DNA from: Bacteroidota bacterium
GTDB taxonomy: Bacteria; Bacteroidota; Bacteroidia; AKYH767-A; 2013-40CM-41-45
Direction: 5' to 3'
Assembly (NCBI GenBank): GCA_016713765.1
Contig: JADJON010000001.1
Location: forward strand, 1,302,001-1,366,000
DNA: 64,000 nucleotides
Positions 57,301 through 64,000 of the stretch are shown piece after piece. Position 1 is the first letter of the stretch; every line of letters begins with the position of its first letter. Below the pieces are notes generated by a model. That model was not told where the DNA came from. It made no database searches and was given only the letters and a program-made list of their open reading frames with translations. A program made the position numbers and the translations under genes.

Positions 57301-59932
57301 CGACGCCTGCGGGGGCAGCACGTCCACTACTGTTGTCGTCACCGCCCTTCCAGGGCCGGTACTTGCCCTGCAACCGGTCAGTGCGGTGTATTGCGGAGCT
57401 CCGCTTGCACTGACAGCCTCTTCGGGAGGCGGAACGACCTTTGGCTGGGCGCCGGCAGCGGGATTGAATGCGACCACCGGCTCTGCTGTAAATGCGAGTC
57501 CCGCAAGCACGACAACGTACACCGTCACCGCAACCGCCTCCAATGGTTGTACGATCACCGGTACCATACCCATCACAATCGGTACCCCGCTGACGGTTAG
57601 TGTCAGCGCAGACACCACCCAGGGATGTGCTCCCTTCGGATCTGTGCTGCGGGCTTGTGTCAACCCGACCTTCAACACGTATACACTTGATTCTTCGTCT
57701 GCGGATTATTCACCTTCGGGATCCACGGGATTCATCACCTTGTCGAGCGCCGATGATGGCGACGCACTGGTTAACCTGCCCTTCGCCTTCAACTTTTGCG
57801 GAGTGAGTTATTCGTCGATACGCGTTGGCTCAAATGGCTATATCGGTATGGGCGCCACAGCCGTAACCGCGCTGGGAAATCAGACACTTCCGTCCGCGAC
57901 GGCGCCTAACGGAATTATCGCCTTGTGCTGGGACGATCTTCTTCACAGCGGACTGGCTACGGGTATCGATACCTTTACGGTAGGAATTGCACCCAATAGA
58001 AAGTTCGTCGTCCGGTATAACGCAGGAGCAGTCGCGTTCTACAACATCGGATTACAAACCGGTTCCTTGGGAGGCAAGATTATTTTGCATGAAGGAACCG
58101 GAGTCATCGAAATCAGAATCGATGTGATGAATAAAGGGGTGCGGATCGACAACCAGACACTTGGAATCGAAGATGCGGCCGGATTAGCGGCTGTAACGCC
58201 TCCGGGAAAGAATAATCTGGATTGGCTTCAGTCGACTCCGGTGACATATCGTTTTACACCCGCGGCTCAACAGTGCAACAATGCCGGTATCTCATTTGAC
58301 TGGACACCGGCTGCCACCCTGCACGCAACAAACCTCGATACCGCTGTTATCACAGGACTGAACAGTACGACCGTTTTTACCGTGACCGCGTCGAACGCTT
58401 CGGGATGCAGTGCTCAGGATACGGTACAGATATTCGTATCGCCACAAGCTCCTACACCGGTGATTTCGAGCAGCGGACCGCTTTCCTTCTGCCCGGGCGG
58501 AAGCGTAACCTTAACATCTTCCAGTACGGCTTTCCCGAATTACTGGAGTACCGGGGAAACAACGAATTCCATAACAGTCAATACTACCCAGGTCGTTTCG
58601 GTTTACAGTTCGGATGCTTATTGTCCTTCCGGTCGGGCGTATGTCGATGTCGTGCGATTCGATACGGTACCGCCGCTGATCAACGTCTCCGGCGGCGGAC
58701 TCGCGCTATGTTCGGGCAACCGTGATCTGCTCTCCGATGGCGCACCGCTCTTCGTAGCCTGGAGTTGGAGCACATCAGAAATCACCCAACAGATCACGAT
58801 TGCTAATCCAGGCACCTACGCCGTTGCGGCCACAGACACGAATGGTTGCGTGACCCATGCCGAAATAGCCTTTACAGCAGGTGTTGCTCCTGTGGCTCCA
58901 CTGATAACCAGTACCAGTCCGCTCAGTGTGTGTAACAATGAATTCGTCACCATCAATTCCGATATTCCCGACGGACTCACCTGGTTCCCGACGTTTGACA
59001 ACACTCCGTCGATCGCCTACAATCTTTCACCACCGGGTGTCTACGACTTCTACGTTTCGCGCGACTCCCTGGGATGTTCTTCAGCGTCCAATCACCTGGT
59101 CTTCACGGTGAATCCGACTCCGGAGGTGTATTCCTTCCTTCCTGCGGATTCCGCCTGCGCGGGCGATGTCATCACCCTCAATGGTTCAGGGTTGAGCAAT
59201 GTGACATCCCTGAGTTTCAATGGAGCGGCGGCCACGACTTTCTCCGTACTGGATGATTACACCATCCAGGTGACCGTCCCGGTTGGCACTACATCGGGCG
59301 GAATTACGCTGACCGATGGTTCCACCGGTTGTGCGGGAGTGAGTCCGTTGTTTAACCTGAAACAGGTATGCGGTTCCAATGTGCAGTTGACATTGTTTCT
59401 GCAAGGCTACTATGCAAGCGGAGGAATGACTTCTTCACTCTTCAATTCCGGACTCAGTGCGAACCCCGGTGATTGCGATAGTGTTACTGTTTGTCTGATG
59501 GATCCGGTGACCTATTCGGAAGTGGAATGTGCGCAGGGTATTCTGCAGTCGGATGGATCGTTGTCGCTCAGCTTCGCCGCTTCGGGCAGCTATTTCCTCA
59601 AGGTAATGCACCGCAATACGCTGCAGACCTGGAGCGCAGCTCCGGTGAGCATTGCGGGGTCAGTCAGCTACGATTTCTCTGCGGATAATAATCTTTCCTA
59701 CGGCCCGAACATGACGGAAGTGGAACCGGGAATCTGGGCGCTGTGGAGTGGCGATATCAATCAGGACGAACTGATCGAGGCATCCGATTATGCCTTAGTC
59801 GAGAACGATGTGGCGGCGTTTCAGTTCGGCTATGTAGTGACCGACCTCAATGGGGACGGATTGGTCGAAGCCACGGATTACAGCCGGATCGAGAACAACA
59901 TGCCGATGTTTCTCTTCGCCGCTCACCCCTGA
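54398..59932 (+). CDS. Giant secreted multidomain surface protein, paralogue 3, with CUB domain and dockerin-like C-terminus
   Basis: 1844 aa. Signal peptide through LLALLLFSNLVQAQ; ATG 54419 (MKAACSW) is a possible alternative start. Nidogen-like modules lie at about 30-225, 661-848 and 1093-1290. A CUB domain lies at about 327-443 (YDYLSIYNGNSTAAPLL, then GSLTFRFTSD and GWDALLSC). Between and after these are Ig/PKD-like modules, then an IPT/TIG domain at about 1576-1656, and a C-terminal module with WSGDINQDELIEASDY and DLNGDGLVEATDYSRIENN. The last 540 residues run almost collinear with the C-terminus of the 4068-aa protein (shared blocks such as QAPTP.I..SGPLSFCPGGS, INVSGGGLA.C and GLTWFPTFDNT), so the two share a recent duplication. 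No T9SS type A domain. Confidence 0.88.
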   Translation: MNRKRYPMKAACSWLLALLLFSNLVQAQPANTYTFTTGTGVSLETLSAPVVLVGSGVDDTPASAASAIGFSFTINSNNYSNFWVNANGLFGFGTSPSTSYSNSITAPPSFPALMPWWDDMGTGTNGNVQYQLLGTSPNRKLVVEWRVRNIGETGNYTKTYQLWLFESNFAIQFVYGTGTAGSSASIGMSTSATEYQSVTTTSNTASTTTPANTQSTFPASGRYYLFTPASCAGTPSPGNTLASANPVCSGSALTLSMSTPPSSIGITYRWQTSPDGSTWTNVAGAAGNNVTLSANPTVATYYRCRVTCSASGLNGFSTPLLVNVVNCYNMQNGSLSNVCSARFYDSGGLAAAYANAESYTLTIYPTPGNLLRVQFNSFVTESGYDYLSIYNGNSTAAPLLLNTSGSTVPGTYTSSAVDGSLTFRFTSDLSITYAGWDALLSCVSLPVCSGTPTAGTISGTSGLCAGGTTTLTASGFSSGVSGLSFQWEESDDNGVADPWANVVGGSGANTNSYTSPALSVSRYYRMRVTCSNGGGTATTSGYLVTANPLPTVAIAANPGTTICGPGAINLSASGADTYNWSPASGLNATTGASVTATLSSSTSYTVVGTITATGCTATQSVSLNLLPGYSVNATANPVNICSGGSAQLNAVAQMPSSSYLLNPISPALVSTAGFATGPASDDAIVGPITLPFNFNFFGSSEDSLYISSNGHIIFGNSAPANQLAGLNIPDVTDPDNVIALCWADLNPGTSGSVTYGTVGTAPNRIFVISWNAVPFYLQSGSNVTGQIQLYEGSNIVEVHISVINRGASTSNTVLGIENATGSSGLAPASRNGGTWSVSSPEAWRFSPYVPSYTYAWTPSAGLDNPTIPMPIASGVSGTTVYTVTVTADGVCTATATAQVNEGVALSATASALPASVCEGQSTQLTGAASGGGEPFAYSWSDGVTEIGTTQLLSITPPVGSSTYYLTVTDACGGSTSTTVVVTALPGPVLALQPVSAVYCGAPLALTASSGGGTTFGWAPAAGLNATTGSAVNASPASTTTYTVTATASNGCTITGTIPITIGTPLTVSVSADTTQGCAPFGSVLRACVNPTFNTYTLDSSSADYSPSGSTGFITLSSADDGDALVNLPFAFNFCGVSYSSIRVGSNGYIGMGATAVTALGNQTLPSATAPNGIIALCWDDLLHSGLATGIDTFTVGIAPNRKFVVRYNAGAVAFYNIGLQTGSLGGKIILHEGTGVIEIRIDVMNKGVRIDNQTLGIEDAAGLAAVTPPGKNNLDWLQSTPVTYRFTPAAQQCNNAGISFDWTPAATLHATNLDTAVITGLNSTTVFTVTASNASGCSAQDTVQIFVSPQAPTPVISSSGPLSFCPGGSVTLTSSSTAFPNYWSTGETTNSITVNTTQVVSVYSSDAYCPSGRAYVDVVRFDTVPPLINVSGGGLALCSGNRDLLSDGAPLFVAWSWSTSEITQQITIANPGTYAVAATDTNGCVTHAEIAFTAGVAPVAPLITSTSPLSVCNNEFVTINSDIPDGLTWFPTFDNTPSIAYNLSPPGVYDFYVSRDSLGCSSASNHLVFTVNPTPEVYSFLPADSACAGDVITLNGSGLSNVTSLSFNGAAATTFSVLDDYTIQVTVPVGTTSGGITLTDGSTGCAGVSPLFNLKQVCGSNVQLTLFLQGYYASGGMTSSLFNSGLSANPGDCDSVTVCLMDPVTYSEVECAQGILQSDGSLSLSFAASGSYFLKVMHRNTLQTWSAAPVSIAGSVSYDFSADNNLSYGPNMTEVEPGIWALWSGDINQDELIEASDYALVENDVAAFQFGYVVTDLNGDGLVEATDYSRIENNMPMFLFAAHP

Positions 59933-59951
59933 TTCGAACAGGACCTATCGC

Positions 59952-59980
59952 AAAAACGCCCGGCAGTGCCGGGCGTTTTT
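59952..59980. terminator. Bidirectional Rho-independent terminator
   Basis: AAAAACGCCCGGCA, one-base loop G, TGCCGGGCGTTTTT: a perfect palindrome with A-run and T-run flanks. It lies between the + strand giant gene and the minus-strand smc gene and can stop both. Confidence 0.93.
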
Positions 59981-60002
59981 CATTTACAAATGGCCAGAAG
60001 CA

Positions 60003-63000
60003 TCAAACGGTCTCTTCCATTTCGGTGAGATCCACCGGCACGACCTGCGTGACACCGGTCTCAACCATGGTGATGCCGTACATGATGTCGGTGGCGGCCA
60101 TGGTGCGCTTGTTGTGCGTGATGATGATGAACTGCGAGTCCTTGGAGAACTTCCGGATGATGTTGTTGAACTTGTCGATGTTGGCGTCGTCGAGCGGCGC
60201 GTCCACTTCGTCAAAGATGCAGAACGGAGCCGGCTTCAGCAGGTAGATGCCGAACAGGAGCGCGGTCGCGGTGAGGGTCTTTTCTCCACCCGACAACTGG
60301 GAGATCGACAAGGGGCGCTTGCCTTTCGGTTTGGCCACGATCTGGACATCCGAATCCGTGGGATTGTCCGGGTTGAGCAGGACCAGGTCGCAATCGTCGT
60401 CTTCGGTAAACAGGGAACGGAAAACGCGAATGAAATTTTCCCGGATGGAGTGGAAGGCCGTCATGAAGTTCTCGCGGGCCGTCTTCTCGATCTCTTCGAT
60501 GGTCTGCAAGAGTGATTCCTTGGCCTTGATCAGGTCGTCCTTCTGGGTGGTGATGAAGGTGTGGCGTTCCTGGATCTCGTTATACGCTTCAACCGCCATG
60601 GGGTTGATCGGACCGTACGTGTCCAGCTGGTGTTTCTGCTTGGCAACTTTTTCCCGCAACACCTCTTCCGTCCAGTCGGGTGAAGGTTCGCGTTCGAGGA
60701 TGTCGTTGATGTCGATGTTGAATTCGACCGACAGGCGCTCCTTGAGCGAGTTGAGCTGGATCTTTAATTCGGTCGTACGTTCCTTGATGGCCTGAGCCAA
60801 CTGGTCGCACTGCTCGCGCTGGTGACGGATCTGCCGGATGCGGTTCTCCAGTTCGTCGATCTCGCCGCGCGAACGGTAGAATTCGGTTTCGACGAGGCTG
60901 ACCGATTTCTCGAGCTCTTCCTTCTCGGCATAGAGTTCCAGCAATTGTCCGTCGAAATCGGTGGACGATTGGAGCAACTCCCGGATCTGTTCCTGGATGT
61001 AATCCAATTCGGCCACATTGGCCGTGATGTTGCGTTGCAGGTTGCCTTCCAGTTCGACCTTGTACCCGTGATCCCGGATGATGCCGGCGATCTTGTTCTG
61101 CTGCTGGATGCAATGGATGTTGTGCTGGTTGTATTCCGTACCGGCACGGTTCATCTCGTCGGTCAGCGTGTTGAACTCGGTTTGCAGGGCCGACAGATGG
61201 CTGGTGACCTCATCAAACCGCACCCGGAGCTGCAGGATGTGCTCCTGGTAGCTCAGGTTGTCCTGCTGCAGGGTGTTGTCGATCTCGTGCAACTGGGCAT
61301 TCAGGTTGTCGAGCAGTTTCTGGTTGTTGTCGATACCGGCTTGCAGGTGTTCCGTCTTGTGGTGCAACGAAGCGAACTCCTGTACCGCCCGGTTCAGCTC
61401 TTGCTGGAAGTGCTTTTTCCGGCCGGTGAGTTCGTCGCGTTCGCGCCGGGTAGCCTGTAAAGCCGCCTGCAGACGATCACGCTCCTGGCGGTGGGTCTCC
61501 AGGGAGGCGGTCAATTGTTCGATCTCTTTGGAAAGCGTATCCAGATGCTTGGCGCGTCCGATGCGCTTTCCGTCGAAGAGGCCGACCGAGCCGCCGGAAA
61601 GGGCGTGGCGGGTACGGCAGTATTTGCCGTTGCGGGAAATGAAGATGCGGTCCTCCTGGCTTTCACGCAGGAAGGGTGTGCGGTCCTCGTCTTCCACGAC
61701 GATGTATACGTTTCGCAGGAGGTGATTGCAAAGGGCCTGGTAGCGTGGCTCTACGTCGAGGATGGAGAGGGCAGGGATGGTGCCTTGCGGGCCGTTGGAA
61801 TCGGTAGAGGCGCTTCCTTCGAAATTTTGGAGGATGAAGAAATTCGCGCGGCCTTTCGCGGCTTGTGCCAGCAGGTTAACCGCCTGGCTGGCGGCTTCAA
61901 TATCCTCGATCACGAAATAGTTCATGAACGGATCGAGGTAATTTTCAATTGCCGTCTTGAACTCGGCCTGGCAGCTCAGGATTTCCGAGAACAGGGGAGC
62001 GCGAAGTGCGTCCGGCGCGTTCTTACGCAGGTAACGCAGCGATTCCGGATAACCCTCGAGGTTCTCGACGAGGCTCTTGGTGAGGTTGAATTCATTCTGG
62101 CGGGCGTCCAGCTTACGACCCTCGGCCATGAGCGACTCATTCGCCTTTTTCAATTCTTCTTCGTAACGCGTCAGGTCGGCGCCGATCTGTACTTCGCGTT
62201 CAAGCAGCGAATTCAACTCCTGTTCCCGGTTGTCTTTGTTGAGGCGGCTCTGGTCGGTATCGGAGCTGATGCGTCCGAGTTCCTGCTCTTTGTGGCTGGT
62301 GTCGGAGCCCAGTCGTTCGATCTCCTTCTGAAGGGATTCTTTCCGCGCCTGGGTGACCGCGAGCGTTTTCTCCGTTTCATGCATCGCCGTCTGGATCGAC
62401 TGCGATTCGGTGGTAAAGCGGTGGATGTCGCTCTTCATTTCGTCGTGGCGGGAACGCACGACGTCGAGCGCGGTTTTCATTTCCTGTAACTGTGCCTGAA
62501 GCTGGTCAAGCAGGGATTCCTCCTGCAAACGATCGGTTTCCGACTGGCGGATCTGGTCCTGAGTCGTCTGCAGATTGGCGCGATCGGAAGAGATCTGCTG
62601 CGTCAGGGTCTGCTCCTTGTCCTGGAGGTACTTCAGTTTTTCATTACTGACCTTCTTGTCGTTTTCCTGAGAGCGGATCGTGTCGACTTTCAGATTGAGT
62701 TTCTTTTGTGACTCCGTCAGTTCCTTCTCGCGATCGAGTGCGAGCAGTTTCTTTTGCTGTAGTTCGGCTTCACTGGTATCCAGTTGGGTATCCAGCGCGA
62801 CCTTTTGTTCCACCTGCTGGACTTCCTGCTGCTGCAGTTCGTCGAATGTCTGCTTGCTGCCGGACAAGGTGAAAACCGCCAGTTCGGTACTCAGTTCTTT
62901 GTATTGTTCCTTGAGCCGGTAGTAACGCTCGGTTTTCTTTGATTGCGATTCGAGCGATTTCATGTTCCGCTCGATCTCGAACAACAGGTCGTTGACCCGG

Positions 63001-63566
63001 TTGAGGTCGCCTTCGGTATCCTCGAGTTTCTGGAAAGTCTGCTTCTTACGGATCTTGTACTTCGAGATGCCGGCAGCTTCCTCGAGGAGATTCTTGATCG
63101 CGTTATTCTTGTCGTTGAGGATCTCGTCGACCATCTTCAATTCGATGATGGCGTAGGAGTCCGAACCGATACCCGTGTCCAGGAAAAGTTCGGTAATATC
63201 CTTGAGACGACACGTAACCCCGTTGAGCAGGTATTCGCTTTCGCCTTCGCGGTAATAGCGGCGGGATATCGTGACGGTGGAATACTCCGTCGGGAGGATA
63301 TTCTTGGTGTTTTCAAATGTCAGGGAGACTTCGGCGACGTTCGCGGCTTTCCGGCTCTTGGTGCCGTTGAAAATGATGTTCTCCATCTTTTCAGAGCGCA
63401 GCATCCGCGTCTTCTGCTCGCCCAGTACCCAACGGATGGCATCCACCACGTTGGATTTGCCGCTACCGTTGGGACCTACGATCGAAGTGACCCCCTTGTC
63501 GAAGTGGATGGTCACCTTCTCGCCGAAACTCTTAAATCCCTTGATTTCTAGTGTTGTAAGACGCAT
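60003..63566 (-). CDS. smc: Chromosome segregation protein SMC
   Basis: 1187 aa, full length. N-terminal ATPase half with FKSFGEKVTIHFDKGVTSIV and Walker A GPNGSGKS at 31-38, then a Q-loop region (RWVLGEQ). There is a long coiled coil rich in Glu, Gln, Lys and Leu to about 500, and a hinge at about 500-680 (GYPESLRYLRKNAPDAL, ENYLDPFMNYFVI, and later LSGGSVGLFDGKRIGR). The returning coiled coil leads to the C-terminal half with signature LSGGEKTLTATALLFGI and Walker B APFCIFDEVDAPLDD. SMC forms a dimer that, with ScpA/ScpB, loops DNA and drives chromosome segregation. It is transcribed alone, probably from a promoter just upstream of 63566. Confidence 0.97.
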   Translation of the reverse strand: MRLTTLEIKGFKSFGEKVTIHFDKGVTSIVGPNGSGKSNVVDAIRWVLGEQKTRMLRSEKMENIIFNGTKSRKAANVAEVSLTFENTKNILPTEYSTVTISRRYYREGESEYLLNGVTCRLKDITELFLDTGIGSDSYAIIELKMVDEILNDKNNAIKNLLEEAAGISKYKIRKKQTFQKLEDTEGDLNRVNDLLFEIERNMKSLESQSKKTERYYRLKEQYKELSTELAVFTLSGSKQTFDELQQQEVQQVEQKVALDTQLDTSEAELQQKKLLALDREKELTESQKKLNLKVDTIRSQENDKKVSNEKLKYLQDKEQTLTQQISSDRANLQTTQDQIRQSETDRLQEESLLDQLQAQLQEMKTALDVVRSRHDEMKSDIHRFTTESQSIQTAMHETEKTLAVTQARKESLQKEIERLGSDTSHKEQELGRISSDTDQSRLNKDNREQELNSLLEREVQIGADLTRYEEELKKANESLMAEGRKLDARQNEFNLTKSLVENLEGYPESLRYLRKNAPDALRAPLFSEILSCQAEFKTAIENYLDPFMNYFVIEDIEAASQAVNLLAQAAKGRANFFILQNFEGSASTDSNGPQGTIPALSILDVEPRYQALCNHLLRNVYIVVEDEDRTPFLRESQEDRIFISRNGKYCRTRHALSGGSVGLFDGKRIGRAKHLDTLSKEIEQLTASLETHRQERDRLQAALQATRRERDELTGRKKHFQQELNRAVQEFASLHHKTEHLQAGIDNNQKLLDNLNAQLHEIDNTLQQDNLSYQEHILQLRVRFDEVTSHLSALQTEFNTLTDEMNRAGTEYNQHNIHCIQQQNKIAGIIRDHGYKVELEGNLQRNITANVAELDYIQEQIRELLQSSTDFDGQLLELYAEKEELEKSVSLVETEFYRSRGEIDELENRIRQIRHQREQCDQLAQAIKERTTELKIQLNSLKERLSVEFNIDINDILEREPSPDWTEEVLREKVAKQKHQLDTYGPINPMAVEAYNEIQERHTFITTQKDDLIKAKESLLQTIEEIEKTARENFMTAFHSIRENFIRVFRSLFTEDDDCDLVLLNPDNPTDSDVQIVAKPKGKRPLSISQLSGGEKTLTATALLFGIYLLKPAPFCIFDEVDAPLDDANIDKFNNIIRKFSKDSQFIIITHNKRTMAATDIMYGITMVETGVTQVVPVDLTEMEETV

Positions 63567-63910
63567 AAAGTGTGTGTCGAGTCGTGAACTGGCAAAAATA
63601 AGCCATTTGATGGGGCTTCAGAAGGATTTGTTAATAACTCTTGACCCTGTGATGACGGGGTAATTCATGTGCAGTAAATAAGCTGACGAGCGGTTGACAG
63701 AATTCGAAAAACGTCGCCTTTTCTTTGGGTGGAAGAAAGTGAGTGGCTTTAACAATTACACGGAAGTATTTTCTGCCGGAATAATTGCTAACCCACTCAG
63801 CATGAAGGTCGTCATCGAATGTCGGAAAAATGCGTTGTTTTTGGTTTTAACTATTCAATTCATACATTTACCGCCCACGAAAATTAACTACCTGCTAACA
63901 AATCCATCCT
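63567..63910. other. Divergent intergenic region smc / next secreted-protein gene
   Basis: 344 nt without a gene. A minus-strand CAAAAATA at 63593-63600 reads TATTTTTG on the smc strand and fits the second promoter box, about 27 nt before the smc start; the first box is not clear. A better + strand promoter lies at 63840-63870. Nothing else stands out. Confidence 0.5.
63840..63870 (+). promoter_or_regulatory. Bacteroidota-type promoter for the 63911 gene
   Basis: TTTG at 63840-63843 and TACATTTA at 63863-63870, 19 nt apart, match TTTG / TAnnTTTG at all but the last base. The predicted leader is about 35 nt. Confidence 0.5.
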
Positions 63911-64000
63911 ATGGGACGAAAGCTATACGTACTCCTTCTATTGCTCCTTTGCCTCTGCGGCGTCAGCTATGCGCAGACCGGAGAGATCCGTGGTCGTGTC
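63911..64000 (+). CDS. N-terminus of a secreted/outer-membrane protein, cut by the window end
   Basis: Thirty codons are visible. MGRKLYVLLLLLLCLCGVSYAQ is a clear signal peptide with cleavage after Ala-Gln. The mature protein starts TGEIRGRV, which is how carboxypeptidase-regulatory-like (CarboxypepD_reg) domains begin in Bacteroidota. These often precede TonB-dependent receptors or other outer-membrane or secreted proteins. Only the signal peptide is certain; the remainder lies outside the window. Confidence 0.75.
   Translation, partial: MGRKLYVLLLLLLCLCGVSYAQTGEIRGRV

Overview
The window looks like a chromosomal segment of a Bacteroidota bacterium of moderately high G+C, outside the classic low-GC gut and flavobacterial groups. 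The evidence is: type IX secretion (T9SS) C-terminal sorting domains on secreted proteins, SprB-like and Ig/PKD-like adhesin repeats, a Wzi/PF14052-type outer-membrane capsule protein, a BY-kinase with a tyrosine-rich tail, and several promoter-like sites resembling the Bacteroidota consensus (TTTG / TAnnTTTG, about 19-20 nt apart). I cannot name a genus. I see no tRNA, rRNA, insertion sequence, prophage or CRISPR array.

Region 1 (1-25 kb) is a Wzx/Wzy-type exopolysaccharide or capsule locus. After the tail of a T9SS protein and a strong terminator comes a tightly packed + strand run, often with 1-14 nt overlaps: BY-kinase/co-polymerase, flippase, methyltransferase, PLP sugar aminotransferase, PurN-like formyltransferase, glycosyltransferase, two nucleotidyltransferase-fold proteins, glycosyltransferase, asparagine synthase, glycosyltransferase, Wzy-like polymerase, glycosyltransferase, bi-domain oxidoreductase and an all-helical toroid-like protein. 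A convergent minus-strand trio follows (DUF354 protein, hexapeptide acyltransferase, polysaccharide deacetylase), then an initiating-type sugar transferase on the + strand. Together they could assemble, decorate (formylation, amidation, acetylation or deacetylation, methylation), flip and polymerise a surface glycan. No Wza-type export channel is in the window. The convergent junction at 20.1-20.7 kb is filled by a heptamer array, two REP-like palindromes and a C/T-rich 59-bp tandem array.

Region 2 (25-30 kb) holds a small doubtful ORF, a secreted T9SS protein, a Wzi-type outer-membrane protein, and repeat-rich intergenic DNA with REP-like palindromes. A promoter-like site and a terminator-like hairpin lie upstream of the next gene.

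Region 3 (30-60 kb) holds four giant secreted proteins. Three (4068, 1950 and 1844 aa) are paralogous mosaics of Ig/PKD-like and nidogen-like modules. They end in a shared module of about 185 aa with two dockerin-like EF-hand loops instead of a recognisable T9SS signal. The fourth sits between them, carries 32 near-identical 27-28 aa repeats and ends in a T9SS type A domain, but one repeat has a Cys-to-stop change (TGT to TGA at 45875-45877) that splits the reading frame.

Region 4 (60-64 kb) is the housekeeping gene smc on the minus strand, after a bidirectional terminator, and the first 30 codons of another secreted protein.
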